DNA from: Microvelia longipes
Lineage: Eukaryota; Arthropoda; Insecta; Hemiptera; Veliidae
Assembly (NCBI GenBank): GCA_018340805.1
Contig: JACMZG010000051.1
Span: forward strand, 1 to 64,000
Direction of reading: 5' to 3'
Length of the DNA stretch: 64,000 bases
The translations under genes and the position numbers were made by a program. Below the pieces are notes generated by a model, which worked only from the letters and a program-made list of their open reading frames with translations, was not told the origin of the DNA and did no database searches. Shown one piece after another: positions 1-58,990 of this stretch (its first letter is position 1; every line of letters begins with the position of its first letter).

Positions 1-117
1 CATCTTTCTCCTTGATTCGGCCAACTTGTATAGGAATTAATATAAATTTAAGTTTTAAATAAGATAGAAGTTTACCACACTAAGTAAACTCAATACGATG
101 AAACCAACTTAAATAAA

Positions 118-1865
118 TTATATTGATTGGAAGTCACTCGAAAAAATTGCGGGGCTGTGTAATTTTTCTAGAGTTAAATTTTGTAATCCATTTGTAAATT
201 TATCATTAATTATAAAATGAGGGACTGACATTGTCCAATTAAGGTCATATATTTTTTGATCGTTTTCAAATTGAGGGTGTATCCACTGATCTTTGTCAGT
301 ATATCGCACATGTGATAATGTGGTCCATGAACTTGGTAATAGATAGTTCAGAGACATTGTTTGTATTCCATTATTATCACACGGAAACGCTGCTGGTAAA
401 ATTATTGTTTTCGCATTCCAGATCTCATGATCGCATGGTAAGGTGGCAATCATAGATCCATGGTTATAAAAGGATTCTTGTAATGATGTTGTTAATCCTG
501 ATTTCAAATTTTGACAATTATTGGTGGATTGAAATGAGTAAATATATAAACATTGGAGGTTACCTGTGTAATTATTGGATGACCTGTAAAGGTTTGACAC
601 CTGAATACACATAGTTTTCGTAAATCCTCAACTGGGCTGTTATGATAAATTGCTTGAATGCATTCGAAATCTGTTGTGTAATCCGCTACTGTCGGAGATA
701 ATTTACACAACGTTGTGATACTTTGATCACAGTGCTTTTCGTTTGATATGATTCTGAATTCTTTTGTTTGTTTACTTACAGCAAAGTATTTATAATTAGA
801 TCGAATTTTACAAGTTAAATTGTTATACGCAAATGGTATTGGTTCAAATGAAAATAATTGAAATTGTCTGCCTCTCGTGACGATAGGCACATTTATCTTC
901 AACAAAATGGAGTGTGATGAAATGGTACACTCTCCAATTGGTTGGTCATAATAAATTTGAATATCTTGAATTGGAATCGCTAATTCGCGATTATGCTTTT
1001 CAAGTTGATCTTTTAGTTTTGTTATGTCCACCGATAATTTATCAGTTGGCAATAAGAGCAATGGAATTTTATTCAATTTACAATCTGTAACGATTGAGTT
1101 GTAATGATCTTGGTATGTATTATAATGAATTAAATTTTGAATGTTATAGAGAGACGTAAGAATCTCATACATTTGACCTTGTACTTCCTTTTGAAGTGTA
1201 GACGATAACGAGTTAAATCTAGAAGACAGCCTTGCTAAGTCATCATTTATGTGTTTCATGTTATTTTTTACTTCTTGTGAATAGTTAGATAAAGTTTTTG
1301 AAAAAGTAATTAGATCTTCGTGATCACTGTGAATTAATTTTGACAAACGATTCATGTGTTGATTCACTTTGTTTGCGTTTGCATATAATGACTTGACATG
1401 TTTTGTCGTTATTACGTTACAGCATGATTGAAGAATATCTCCAAAAAGTTGGATTCCTCTGCTAAATCTTAAGTTTGGGGAAATTGCCCGCGTTTCGTTA
1501 AATATCGTGAAATGTTTGGTCTGAGAATTTAAAATAATTCCAATTGGATAATAATTGTTTTTTCTGCAATTTAAATAAGTGGCATAAAGTTACTTGATGT
1601 ATTGAGCTTTTACTATTATCGGACAAAAGTTTGAGTCCATGTGTAATGAAAATGTTTTTATGTTTTTTGATAATAAATCCATTTCCGTATTTTCCCAATT
1701 TTGAAAATATACTAGGGGAACTGACGAATCATATAATATTGAATCAGGCAGTGGTATAGTATACGCACCTGCCATCACATTTGTGTATATCTTGTTAGAT
1801 TCTACTTGAGTTGTAGTGGAAAAAACTACACACTGTAGGAGCGTCAATATTTGTATGACGTCCAT
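118..1865 (-). pseudogene. F-type (baculovirus F/errantivirus-like) envelope fusion protein gene, broken
   Basis: This reads as an insect retroviral envelope of the F type, which mediates membrane fusion in errantiviruses and baculoviruses. The frame opens at an ATG at 1865 with a hydrophobic signal peptide (residues about 1-20, core IQILTLLQCVVFS). Near 1457-1469 there is a basic RFSR site, followed at once by a glycine-led amphipathic stretch like a fusion peptide and then a heptad-like helix, the usual F order. Cysteines and N-glycosylation sequons lie downstream. Two breaks are visible: an in-frame TAA at 1590-1592, and a frame change in the overlap at about 504-612 after which reading goes on to a stop at 118. 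No C-terminal membrane anchor is seen before the window edge. A 65-codon open frame upstream (about 1896-2097) could be the tail of a pol gene, but I cannot identify it. Gypsy-type integrated copy versus domesticated host gene is undecided. Confidence 0.65.
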
Positions 1866-3480
1866 TATGCTGTTATTCTTTGATAAATAATTTTAATTGT
1901 ATTAATTTGAAGTAATTTTAATTATCGTTGAAGTGATATAAGATATTTTGTATTACCGTGTCTTTCGATGAGTTGGTTGCTGAAGATGTTGATTTGATTG
2001 TTTTATTAGGCTTCTCCTTTATGGTTGTGTCAGCTATTTGACTGCTCTCTTTTAATTTACTGCTGTAATGCAATCTCTGCGAGTCAGCTATTGAACTGAA
2101 AAATAAAATCTATTAGCTCATCTCAAATCAATTTTATATTACCTTTTTAAAATCTTTTGCTCAGCTAAAAGTGAGGGTTATTTAGGACGCTGATTGTTCC
2201 CAAATCTTGTCCCCCTTTAATGTTGGCACGTGTCTTGCGCAACTATTCATTGTGCATAGCTAGAATCTGCTGATTTATTTAATATTTAATATATATTTAT
2301 CTAATATTTATTGTAAACATGATTTTATTAACTGCAAATACAATAGTTATTTAAATTAATTTCCACTATGTAGAATCGTAGAGTCTTTGTTCCACTTGGT
2401 ATAATTATATATTTTCCTGGAAGGTACCATTTTTACAAGATCATAATAACTTTGTTTATGTGATCATTAACTTATACTCAGAGAATTAAAAAAAAATACA
2501 AAAAAACAATAAAAAACAATAAAAAAAGAAATAATAAAATCAATGGCGCTGAATGTGCTCTATCAATATTACCGCCAGTCTGCAGTACTGTAGTAAATGA
2601 TATTGTCCATATTAACTCACTCATATGAGTAATGATTAGTTAATTGATCTGTTTACCTTTACCTCTCCATACCTTATGTTGAGAAGATGTTATTTTGGAA
2701 CAAGACCTGTTCTAAAGAGTACCCGATATATAGAAACCTGATATCTCATGTTTTGTTTACGGTTTTAATTTTGTTATATTAACAGAAACAATTTAATCTT
2801 GTTTCTATTTGAATCTTTGAATCTATACAAAGAAACGCCCTACGTTGCATTTAACTGTTTGGGTTCATATCTTCCATGTATAGATAACATGATCTTATGT
2901 TTACTTAATTGAAACATTGAACCTTTTATTTACGTTGCAATTATTTAATCATTTCGTTTTTTTCATGACTGATTTAATAAAATTGATGATTACATATATA
3001 ATAAAAATATTTATATATTTTATTTTGTTTTCTTGACATATATATTCATATATTTGACATATATATATTAATATATTTGACATATCTATTTGACATATAA
3101 GTTCTTACAATTTATTTGAAACTCAAAAAAAAATGTTGAAACTCATTGGTTGGTTACGTTAATTATTTATATTTATGATTTATTTAAATCTAATTTATAT
3201 TTTTATTTATTTATTAATTACTTGTATCTAAGTATCTATTTATGTATTTAATAATGTATTTATTTATTTGTCTATTTATGTTCTTATTTATTTATATAAT
3301 TTTGGTTATTTATTTATTTATGTATTTATTTAGTTATTCATCGCTTAAAACTTAACAAGAAAGTCTCTTAACCGTTATCTTTTGTTAAGATTTTTTTTTT
3401 TTTAAATTTCTAATTTGTTTTGAATACTATTATTTTGTGACTAATGTCAATTTTTAACTTTGAACATTAGAGAGTATAAA
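1866..3480. other. AT-rich stretch without recognised gene
   Basis: Very AT-rich DNA. It contains an (ATTT)n-like run at about 3180-3350 and ATATATT runs near 3000-3090. No protein-coding signal was recognised. On the - strand, splice-like borders bracket about 1957-2096 (pyrimidine tract and CAG, then GTAATA), so a leader exon for the envelope gene is possible but unproven. Confidence 0.5.
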
Positions 3481-3487
3481 CTTATCT

Positions 3488-3520
3488 CTTGGAGTTATCA
3501 CAATCCTCCCCTAAAATTAC
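3488..3520 (-). other. Possible polypurine tract/LTR start
   Basis: Read on the - strand, a purine run (AGGGGAGGA) is followed by TTGTGATAACTCC. This resembles the polypurine tract and TG start of a 3' LTR. No second LTR copy was found in the window, so the call rests on this junction alone. Confidence 0.2.
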
Positions 3521-3888
3521 ATAAATTGGTTCTCACCGAACATCTTGTAGAAAGTTCATTCGAACTCTTGGAGAAATTCCACTGTCGTTTAATACATTTT
3601 GATGGCAGCTATATTGCAAGCGTTCATTATTAATGCTGTCTTTTCTCCTAAATTATTATGAAGAAGAGCTAGCTTTGAACAACTTACCTAGCTTCTAACA
3701 TCTAAAAGTGTGGAATTCTCATAGAATCTGCGGAGAATAACTTTTAGGTCCACATTCTGCGAAATGACCAATACTTACGTTATCTCTGCAGTTTTTAATT
3801 TAAATCTGACTGGGCATAGGAGTTTGTCCTGATATCTCCAGTAGATATAGTGAGTAGATTAGTGAACTAAGATAGTACTTTAATCTAG

Positions 3889-3950
3889 TACAATAATCTA
3901 GTACAATAATCTAGTACAATAATCTAGTACAATAATCTAGTACAATGTAC
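3889..3950. repeat. 13-bp tandem repeat, about 5 copies
   Basis: The unit AATCTAGTACAAT is repeated nearly perfectly about five times. It is the shortest-unit minisatellite in the window. Confidence 0.9.
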
Positions 3951-4823
3951 ATAATCTTGGAGACCAATTAATTTTTTAATAAAATTCATATCAAATGAAT
4001 AATAATTTAGCATTAATAGTAATTATTATTAATCAATAATCAAATCTTAATTTTTATATTTGGCGGCACTAAAAATTCATAAATGAAAATTATAATTATC
4101 ACATAAAACAAAACTTAACTTACTCACACAACTATAATAAATTGTATAAAATGAAGAAATAAACTTTCCAACACTTACGTGAATTGAAGTCTTGAAGAGA
4201 GACGATTTATGTCCTAGATGAAGTTGTTGCTTCGTTTCTAAGAGTCTTCTTAATTCTTGTATACCGTAGTTATTATGGACTTGAAAACGATTAATTTTCT
4301 TCAAATCTTACCTTATTCGTGTTTATAATATTTTAAAATTAAAGAGATAATTTTCTTTAAATTTTAAATTAATGAAAAAATTAAAAGAGACAAAATTTTA
4401 AATTTTAATTGTTTAAAAATTCTTAAAAGTTAAATTTATTATGATACTTTATTTATGATTTTAAAGCATTATTTTAAGTGAAACAAAACTGAATAAAAAA
4501 AAAAAAAAAAAAAAAAAAAATAACGAAAACCAAATTTAGATTACGAAAAAAAAGGTTTCCGGAGAGTGGTCATAGGGTCCACGAGAGTAGTACTATGAAT
4601 TATTGACATGAGATTTCATATAAAATAATCTTTGCTTAAATCACCTATTTTATTATTTCATGTTATTTAAGTATATGTATGTATTATTTAATCAATGTAT
4701 ATTCATTATATGATTGAATTTATTATTATTCAATAAATAATTATCATGTCTTAATTTATTAATATTATTTAAAATCCTTAAGTTTATTTAATTTATTAAT
4801 CTTGTTTTCATTATTTATTATAT

Positions 4824-4881
<58 letters not shown>

Positions 4882-6283
4882 TATTTAACATAATATGTGT
4901 TATATTTTTGTTTTAAAAGTTGTATTACTATTTAAACAGTCTCATTAAGTCGTGCAACCACGAGACAAAAATTACCTATTTGTGTAACAAATTTAGCCAT
5001 GAGTCTCAATAATCTTATAGAATTCCAAAATGGTCTTTTCTATCTCTCGGAATCATTTTTGTGTAATTTAGGTTTTGTCTTAACATAAAATTAAAATTTA
5101 AATAAATTGAAATGAAATTAATTATTAATTAGAATTTAATTTTCAAATTTGAAAGAAAAACTTTCCTGAAATAATTTTTGAATTTAAATATTTTATTAAT
5201 TTTATTTAATTAAGATTTTAATAATTCATTTTTTGTTTTAAATTACCTCATTAAACTTGTGATTGAAACTCATAATTTTATGATGTATTTTATTTTCAAA
5301 ACGGATAAATAAAATAACTTTCTTAATATACCCGAATATTGAAAGAAAATATCGAGTTTAACACAACAATTGGTTCGAAGAACCAAAAATTAGGGGACCA
5401 ATTTGGTGCCTTCACCAAAATATATGGTGGTGGTTCAAAAAAAATCCAGAAAAGTACAATTTTGTTTTTTCTTTAAGGAAAATTACGGGGGCCGGGATGA
5501 CCGGTCGCTCCACCAAAATATGTGGGGATCTTAATTGAAGTTTTAGCATGCTTCGATCACCCAACATATATCAGAGCTCCAATCCTCAAGTAATGAAGGT
5601 TATAAGAACAACAAACTATTTAACTTTAATCATTTATTAATATTACTTTAAAAGATGTTTGACCATATCATTATTAAACTTAGAAGGAGACTTGACTCAT
5701 TATTCCCTGAAGGGGTTATTTCTAAATCATCTTTAATTTCATGTCATAATTACATACCTGTGGTACTTTTCACTCCGGAACCTAAAACCACTCTGCCCTC
5801 TCCAGGCCAACCACCTTGCTTCCCCACTCTGTGTTCCCTCTCTCTAATCTTACCCCTTTCTCTAGTTATAGATGAACCTCCCTATTTTCTAGCTGAGGTA
5901 ATCATATTTGGACTTAGAATTAGATCATGCAATCTAATCAAGAAATAACTATAATTTGAAAGGACCGGAGTTAATGCCCTTTAAACTAAACTAGGACAGA
6001 ATGTCACATGTATGAATTTGGTCAATTGGATCCAAATTCATTCGTGACAACTAGAAGCCAATTCTATGAGAGAAAATTTAATAGATTTTGGGCAAATCAG
6101 TGAGTGGTTATTTAGAAGTTTAAAAGAATTTTTTTCATTATTTAAAATAAGGTTTTTGTAGGTTCCTTGGTTACATGTAAGGTACATTGTAAATAATAAT
6201 GTAAATAATGAATGTATAATAATAATGTAAATAATGTACATTGTATGGTACATTGTAACATATCTCATTGTTTTGGTGTTTAG
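3951..6283. other. AT-rich stretch without recognised gene
   Basis: This holds a poly-A run (about 4497-4521), a TA microsatellite (about 4823-4880) and otherwise AT-rich unique sequence. A 75-codon frame on the - strand at 4077-4304 and a 97-codon frame on the + strand at 5655-5948 have no recognisable family. This is probably an intron or the upstream region of the coiled-coil gene. Confidence 0.5.
4823..4880. repeat. TA microsatellite
   Basis: An almost uninterrupted (TA)n run with one TT break in the middle. Confidence 0.9.
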
Positions 6284-52692
<46,409 letters not shown>

Positions 52693-52929
52693 GTAGGGTT
52701 TTCCTTTAAATCTATTTCATATATTTTCTTTAATTTTTTTTAATAGTTTGTTTACTGTTTTGTCTATAATTCATATTAATAAATTTATAATCTTTTCATC
52801 AAGTTGTGATCTGTAATATGATAAAGTCTCATCTGCTACCACTGAAACTTCAAATAATACAGGGTACTGGAAGGGTAAAGGTAGTAAGGCAAGGTATCAG
52901 GATGGAGAAAAGTCAGAAGGTATCAACCT

Positions 52930-53852
52930 CAAGATATGGTTGGACTAACTGCTAGGTATGGAGGGATAAAGGCTAGGTATGGTGTACAAGATATGATTGA
53001 AAGTACTACTGCTAGGTATGGTTACAAGATATGGATTGAAAGTATCTACTGCTAGGTATGGTGTACAAGATATGGATTGAAAGTATCTACTGTAGTATGG
53101 TGTACAAGATATGGACTAAGGTATGGTGTACAAGTTATGGAGAAAGTCTACAGGTATGGTAACAAGATGGATTGAAATATCTACTGTAGGTCTATGCTAC
53201 TAGGTATGGTGTACTAAGTATGAGATGGATGAAAGTATGCTAGGTATGGTGTACAAGATATGGAAAGTATCTGCTAGGTAAGATCTACTGCTAGGTATGG
53301 TGTAAAGATATGGATTGAAAGTATCTACTGCTAGGTATGGTGTACAAGATATGATTGAAAATCTAGGTAAGGTAGCAAGATATGGATGAAAGTATCTACT
53401 GCTAGGTATGGTGTAGATAATATGGATTGAAAGTATCTACTGCTAGGTATGGTGTACAAGATATGGATTGAAAGGTATCTACTGCTAGGTATGGTGACAA
53501 GATATGGATTGAAAGTATCTACTGCTAGGTATGGTACAAGATATGGATTGAAAGTATCTAATGGTGTATGATATGATTGAAAGTATCTACTGGTATGTGT
53601 ACAAGATTGGATGAAAGATTATATGGTGGATACTACTGCTAGGTAGGTGTAGATATATGGATTGAAAGTATCTAAGTATCTATGATTGAAGTATCTACTG
53701 CTAGGTATGGTGTACAAGATATGGATGAAAGTATACTGCTGTATATGTACAAGATATGGATTGAAGTATCTGTGCTAGTATGGTGTACAAGATATGGATT
53801 GAAAGTATCTACTGCTAGTAGGTGTAGATAATATGGATTGAAAGTATCTACT
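52930..53852. repeat. 41-bp minisatellite, left part, about 22 copies
   Basis: The unit is CTACTGCTAGGTATGGTGTA followed by CAAGATATGGATTGAAAGTAT. It is interrupted by the BEL/Pao element and resumes at 59,745. Many units lack single bases. Confidence 0.95.
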
Positions 53853-53989
53853 TGTTGCTTAACTAAGGTTAAAAACTCAGTAATTTAACACAAACTATTT
53901 TATAATTAAATTAAATTACAAGATTAAAAAATTCAATATTTAAATTGTCTTGTCATTTTCAATGTCATTTAATTAAATAATTATTAACA
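53853..53989 (-). repeat. BEL/Pao 3' LTR
   Basis: 137 bp. On the - strand it starts TGTTAATAATTATTT and ends TTAAGCAACA. It differs from the other LTR by a few one-base indels and about one substitution. This is short for a BEL/Pao LTR. Confidence 0.9.
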
Positions 53990-54021
53990 TTCCAGGGCCA
54001 GCAATGGTCGTCTTGCTAATT

Positions 54022-54576
54022 TTATTCTCCCACGTCAATTTTACATATGCGTGACACTGGTCGCCGCCATGTCCCTGTTCTTGTTCTGACCTCTACGGTG
54101 CGTATCTGACCATCATTGCCTGCTTGCAGTGCAGTAACAATACCTTTGGGCCAAGTGTTTCGCTTTCCCTTGTCGTCTGCTATTATTACTACATCACCCA
54201 ATTTCAATTCTTCCGTTCTATTATGCCATTTCGCTCTTCTAGTCAGTTGTGTTAAATATTCGTGAATCCATCTTGACCAAAAGTGGTCCGCTAGTCTTTG
54301 AGTTATCCGCCACTGCTTTCTAGCTACCAAATCCTGATCAGTAAACATCCCTGGTATTTGTGCTCCACTTGCCGTCCCAAGCAAAAAGTGAAAAGGTGTT
54401 AGAGCTTCCTCGTCTTCTGTCCCTATTGGGACCTCGGTTAACGGCCTGCTATTTACAATGTTTTCGGCTTCTGCCATTAGCGTACTTAACATTTCATCTT
54501 TCACAACGCGGTCAGAAAGGGTTACTCTTAACGCAGTTTTAACAGACCGAACTAATCTTTCCCATGCCCCTCCCAT
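54022..54576 (-). pseudogene. BEL/Pao integrase C-terminal part
   Basis: 184 codons open. It begins MGGAWERLVRSVKTALRV, holding the catalytic Glu of the integrase DDE triad. It continues through NSRPLTEVPIGTEDEEALTP and LTRRAKWHNRTEELKLGDVV and ends GTWRRPVSRICKIDVGE, the usual C-terminal domain of BEL/Pao integrases. It is separated from the preceding integrase block by one frameshift near 54,640. Confidence 0.9.
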
Positions 54577-54635
54577 ATGCGGGGTACCTGGAGTTATGAA
54601 ATTCCATTTAATTCTCTTTTTTTGATTTTCCTCTT

Positions 54636-55340
54636 CTAACTGCTCATAATGGTTCTCCTCAATTCTTTCTTCAATTCTTTATCAGCTCCTTTGAAATTTG
54701 TTCCATTATCAGACCAAAACTCTAAGGGCTCTCCCCGCCGACTGATAAATCTTCGAATGGCTAAAATGGCGCTGTCAGCAGTCAGTGAATGAGCGATTTC
54801 GAGATGAATAGCTCTCACCGTCAAACATGTAAATAACACTCCGTATCGCACCTCTCTTCGACGTCCTACTGACACGTGATACGGGCCAAAATAGTCCACT
54901 CCAGTAAACGAAAAAGGTCTCACATGATGCGCTAACCTGCAGTCTGGAAGTGGTGCCATCTGTGGCTGCTTTGGTTTGGTCTTCTCAATCCTACAATAGC
55001 CACAGCTACTGATTACTCTTTTGATTACTTGCCGAAGTCTTGGTATCCAATACTTCTGCCTAATCTCATTTAGTATGGTATTCACATTTCCGTGGACAAA
55101 CATTCTATGGTAGTGAAATACCAACTTCTGTGTAAAACTGTGTTTTGTGGGAAGTATTATTGGATGTTTAGCTTCCCAGCATATTCCTTTAGCTCTTTCG
55201 ATTCGTCCTCCTACTCTTAATACACCTTTGTCGTCTAAATATGGTGATAAACTGATAATACTACTTTCTTTGTCAACCGTTTTACCTTCTTTAAGTTGCT
55301 GTATCTCCTTGTAGTAATTTTCCTCCTGTACCTTTTTCAA
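54636..55340 (-). pseudogene. BEL/Pao integrase zinc-binding and catalytic core
   Basis: About 234 codons open. The HHCC zinc domain is visible (HYHRMFVHGN...CGYCR), then FTGVDYFGPYHV with the first catalytic Asp and FWSDNGTNFKGADKELKKEL with the second. This core cuts and joins the cDNA ends. The frame ends in a stop right after a shift; the third catalytic residue is in the next frame. Confidence 0.9.
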
Positions 55341-55550
55341 CCAAAGTTCTTCTGCCCTTCTAAACTCACCTGGCTCGATGCATTTCTTCTGTGTTTGCTT
55401 CCTACAAAGCGCTATAAATTTTAGAACACGTGCTGATATTCTTATAAGCTGAAGCCATCTAGTGGTGCAATCAATACGGGGTAATACTTCATTTGCTGTA
55501 TCTTATTACTGCTACTATCTTTGTTTTGTACTCTAACAACTCAATATCGT

Positions 55551-55820
55551 CTAGTTCTTCTCTCTTTTAGTTTCGGCTGGCCACTCTGACTCCTCTTCTC
55601 GAAGAAATGCTGGTCCCTTCAACCATAACTCCTGGCGGTCTTTTGTTTTGTACTTAGTAGCTATATCGGCTGCATTTAATTGACTAGGCACCCAACGCCA
55701 TGTTGCTTTTTGGGTCAATTCTTCAATTTCATTTACTCTGTGCGCAACAAATGATTTAAACTTGCTTGCGCCTGCTCGCAACCATCCTAACACTGCCTGC
55801 GAATCAGTCCACATGTTCAC
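55551..55820 (-). pseudogene. BEL/Pao RNase H, second part
   Basis: About 89 codons. MWTDSQAVLGWLRAGASKFK contains a catalytic Asp, followed by RWVPSQLNAADIATK, the conserved end of the BEL/Pao RNase H. It is shifted relative to the first RNase H part. Confidence 0.85.
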
Positions 55821-55844
55821 TGAAGTAATAGTAATCTCATGACT

Positions 55845-56063
55845 CTACACAATGTATTGTGCTAATCTGCTTCCTATCAACGCCGCTTGTAGTTCCAATC
55901 TTGGCACTGTCATGGGCTTTAGTGGCGCAACTCTTGCCTTTGCTGATACAAACGACACCTCAATTCCTGCTTCTGTAACTACTCTAAAATACGCAATTGC
56001 CGCAAATGCTTCTTCACTGGCATCACAGAAGACGTGCAAACCTACGTCGTTTGCTGAGAGCAA
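55845..56063 (-). pseudogene. BEL/Pao RNase H, first part
   Basis: About 72 codons. LHVFCDASEEAFAAIAYF holds the first catalytic Asp, and PRLELQAALIGSRLAQYI the catalytic Glu. The RNase H domain removes the RNA strand after reverse transcription. Confidence 0.85.
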
Positions 56064-56242
56064 TGCTCCCGCGTAACATCGTGGTACCTCAAGCGCACGT
56101 ATTTTGTCAAGATCTCTTACCCATTTTTGCCAGAGAGGCCATTGACTCAGTTATTTGTTCATCCCATCCTATACCTTCGCGCCATAGGTTTTGCATAAGG
56201 AGTTTTCCATGCACCATTATATTAGCAGCCAATCCTAATGGA

Positions 56243-56758
56243 TCAAACACAGCCATCACTGCTTGGATCACCTCTCTTTTTTGGCTTGTGACTTACACTT
56301 ACTATTCCCTCTCTTAATCGATTAAATTTCAGTTCATACTTTAGTGTATCGTTCACTGGATCCCACCAAAGCCCAAGTACCTTTCCTTTCACCATAGCAA
56401 TTTCTTTCTTGACAGTACTTCTAGCATCATCCGCTGCTGTTCCTATTTGTGCTGCTGCATCCAAAACTCTCCTTGAATTGCTAAGCCACTCGTGCATGAT
56501 GTAACCTCCTGACGCGTGAATGTGGGCCACATTTTTAATCCGCTCTATAGCAGCTTCCTCTGAGTCCACACTGTCTAAATAATCATCCATATAGTGCCTG
56601 TGGCGAACTGCGTGGGCTGCTTCAGGACATTTTTCTTCAAATGCGGCTGCATTGAGATTTCTTATTCTTGAGCTGCAAATGGTGAACAAATTGCTCCGAA
56701 AATCATTACCTGCATTACATAAATACTGGGTGGCTTGTCTCTTTCCATCTCTCTCCAT
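56243..56758 (-). pseudogene. BEL/Pao reverse transcriptase, catalytic part
   Basis: HRHYMDDYLDSVDSEEAAIE carries the YMDD catalytic box, followed by GGYIMHEWLSNSRRVLDAA and VLGLWWDPVNDTLKYEL, all standard BEL/Pao blocks. Its frame differs from the upstream reverse-transcriptase part by a one-base shift near 56,680. Confidence 0.9.
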
Positions 56759-58524
56759 AAAAACATTTGTGCTGGCTGATCTTCAGGTATGATTCCAACT
56801 TGACAATACATTTCTTTGATATCTCCGCTCATAGCTATTTTCCCTCGTCTGAAGTTCCACAAAATACTCAACATCGAATTAAAGTTGTCTGGACCTTTAA
56901 GTAAGGAATTATTCAAGCTTACTCTACATACCTTAGCCGCCGCGTCAAATACGATGCGTAATTTATTTGGCTTGTTAGGGTTTATAACAGGCATGTGCGA
57001 CAGAAACCAGGCTTTTCTTGAACTTGTCATAATTTTTATTTCATCTGTTGATAATTTTCTAGCATATCCTTTGATAATAAAATCTTGCATTTTAGCTGCA
57101 TATGTCGTGGCAAATTGAGGCTCTCTATCCATTCTTCTTTCTATAGCATGCAATCCTCTGAATGCTGCAGGCTTGCTTTGAGGCATACAAACATCATCTT
57201 CTTTCCACAACAATCCTGTTTCCCATCTATTTGCTTCCTTTTTCTTTGTAGTTGCATTAAATATTTCCCTAGCTCTTCTTTCTTCCATACTATCATTGCG
57301 TTCTTGCTTCATTTTTACACCGATGTCGTCCAAAGCAAAGGATGCTTTCACAATTTCGTGTAATTCATCATCCTTATTTACCTGAGTACACATTATCGTA
57401 CTCCTCCTACTGTTTAAAAATAAGCCATCCATACGACCATGAACTGTCCACCCTAGCCTCGTTTTCGTCGCGACCGGCCCATCATCTGGCCCCTCAACTA
57501 CTTCTCTTGCTACTAACATTCGCCAGTTGTCTTGACCAATCAATACCAATGGTTTGGCATTGACCATGTCTTCCATTTTAATACCCTTAAAATGAGGCCA
57601 TCTTTCAATAATATCATTCATGTTTAGAGTTTGTTCAGGTAACACCAGGTTTGGAACTGCCTTTACATTTTTTAATTCAAAATAATTTTGTTGTCTGGTT
57701 CCTTTGATGCCAACATTGACATTATACGCCTCCGTAACCGTTGTGTGTCCATCTATCCACTGCAGTTCCAGTGAAGAATTGGCTTGACTCTCCTTATTTA
57801 AACTACAACCCAGCTCCTTTGCTATGTTAACATCAAGTATTGTCACTGACGACCCACTGTCTAATAGAGCATACGTGTTTATATAAGTTTTACCTACTCT
57901 GAGGTTAACCGGTAGAATACTTAAAAGAACAACATCTATGGTTTTAGCCAAACTACATACTTTAGGGAGCTCGTCCAGTTTGTCTAGTTGTTTTATTTCC
58001 TTTTCGTTGGGTTTCTCTTTTATTGGTTCACTGTCATGTAACAGTGAGCTATGTCTAGAGTTACAGCCATTCACACCGCATCTTCTCCTTACCCTACACC
58101 TAGCTATCACATGAGCACCCCTGAGGCAGCAATAGCATAGTCTCTTTTCATTCACCCAGCTTCTTCTTTCTGCTACTGACAACCCTGTAAAGACCTTACA
58201 ATTAATTACCTTGTGCTCCCCGTCACAATAAGCACATCCTTTCTTTTGTACCTCCCGCGCATTAAAAACTGGTCTAGCAATCGACTCATCGTGCTCCTGA
58301 TCGTCATCGCCCTTGTTGCTGTCTTCATTGTGCTTGTCCTCATTATTGGTTACCAATACTGTCTGCACTTTCTTGAAGTTACTTTTATCCTGTGAAAAAG
58401 CAGGGGTTGTAATTAATGACAGAGCATTTGCTTTCCTTTGCATCCAAGCATTAAATGCCCTCAAACCTTTTTCTTCTCTATCAATAACATACTCTGCCCA
58501 TGACAATCGTAATCTAGGTGGCAA
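56662..58524 (-). pseudogene. BEL/Pao polyprotein: zinc knuckles, protease, reverse transcriptase N-terminal part
   Basis: The longest open frame of the window (about 620 codons). In order: the zinc knuckles CAYCDGEHKVINC and CYCCLRGAHVIARC (CX2CX4HX4C), the aspartic protease site YALLDSGSSVTILD, and reverse-transcriptase blocks LRIVFDAAAKV and LLKGPDNFNSMLSILWNF, then GDIKEMYCQVGIIPEDQPAQ with the first catalytic Asp. It ends in a stop just after FGAICSPFAAQ, where one base is out of register; the YMDD box follows in another frame. Apart from that shift this part looks well preserved. Confidence 0.9.
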
Positions 58525-58525
58525 T

Positions 58526-58750
58526 TTATTTTAAATCCTCTAACAACTGAGGGTTATTTAAATAATCAGGGCAATTTAAATGTTCTAACGCAACAAATAT
58601 ATTTTGAACTGCTATAGCATAATCTAACAAAGTGTCAAGTTTGTCTTCTTTGACTTGACCAATTTGCTGTGCATTACCAATAAGTCTCTTAATTATATAC
58701 TCCGGTCTCCCAAACCTTAACTCTAAAGTTTTAACACTGTTGTCACACAA
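58526..58750 (-). pseudogene. BEL/Pao gag, middle part (DUF1759-like)
   Basis: LELRFGRPEYIIKRLIGNAQ is the signature of the conserved gag region of BEL/Pao elements (LRxxFGxPxxI). It is followed by a helical segment, LDTLLDYAIAVQNIFVALEH. Broken from the N-terminal gag and from pol by stops or shifts. Confidence 0.85.
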
Positions 58751-58990
58751 TTAGGGTAAGGCAACAAGCCTTCTACTGCTTCTCTGGCTTTTCCTTTCAG
58801 GGCCTTCTGCAGTCTTACTGCATTCTCTTCTGGACCAAAATTGCACGCTAAGCTGTTCTATGAGGGCAATGAATGCGGGCCAATCAATTGGGTCACCTGA
58901 AAATGGTAATAAATCTTTAAATCATATGTCCAAATTGACCACTCATTTGTTTTACAGAGCCGCTATGGTCACATTTTACTGTGGGTTGTT

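Noticed and set aside
2140..2230. Purine run (AAAGGGGGA on the - strand) as a retroviral polypurine tract for the envelope element
   Set aside because: It lies upstream of the envelope rather than downstream, so it cannot serve that element, and no LTR follows.
5655..5948. 97-codon + strand frame as a possible upstream exon or small gene
   Set aside because: No family resemblance, Pro/Ser/Leu mix unlike the coiled coil, and no convincing splice borders in the right phase.
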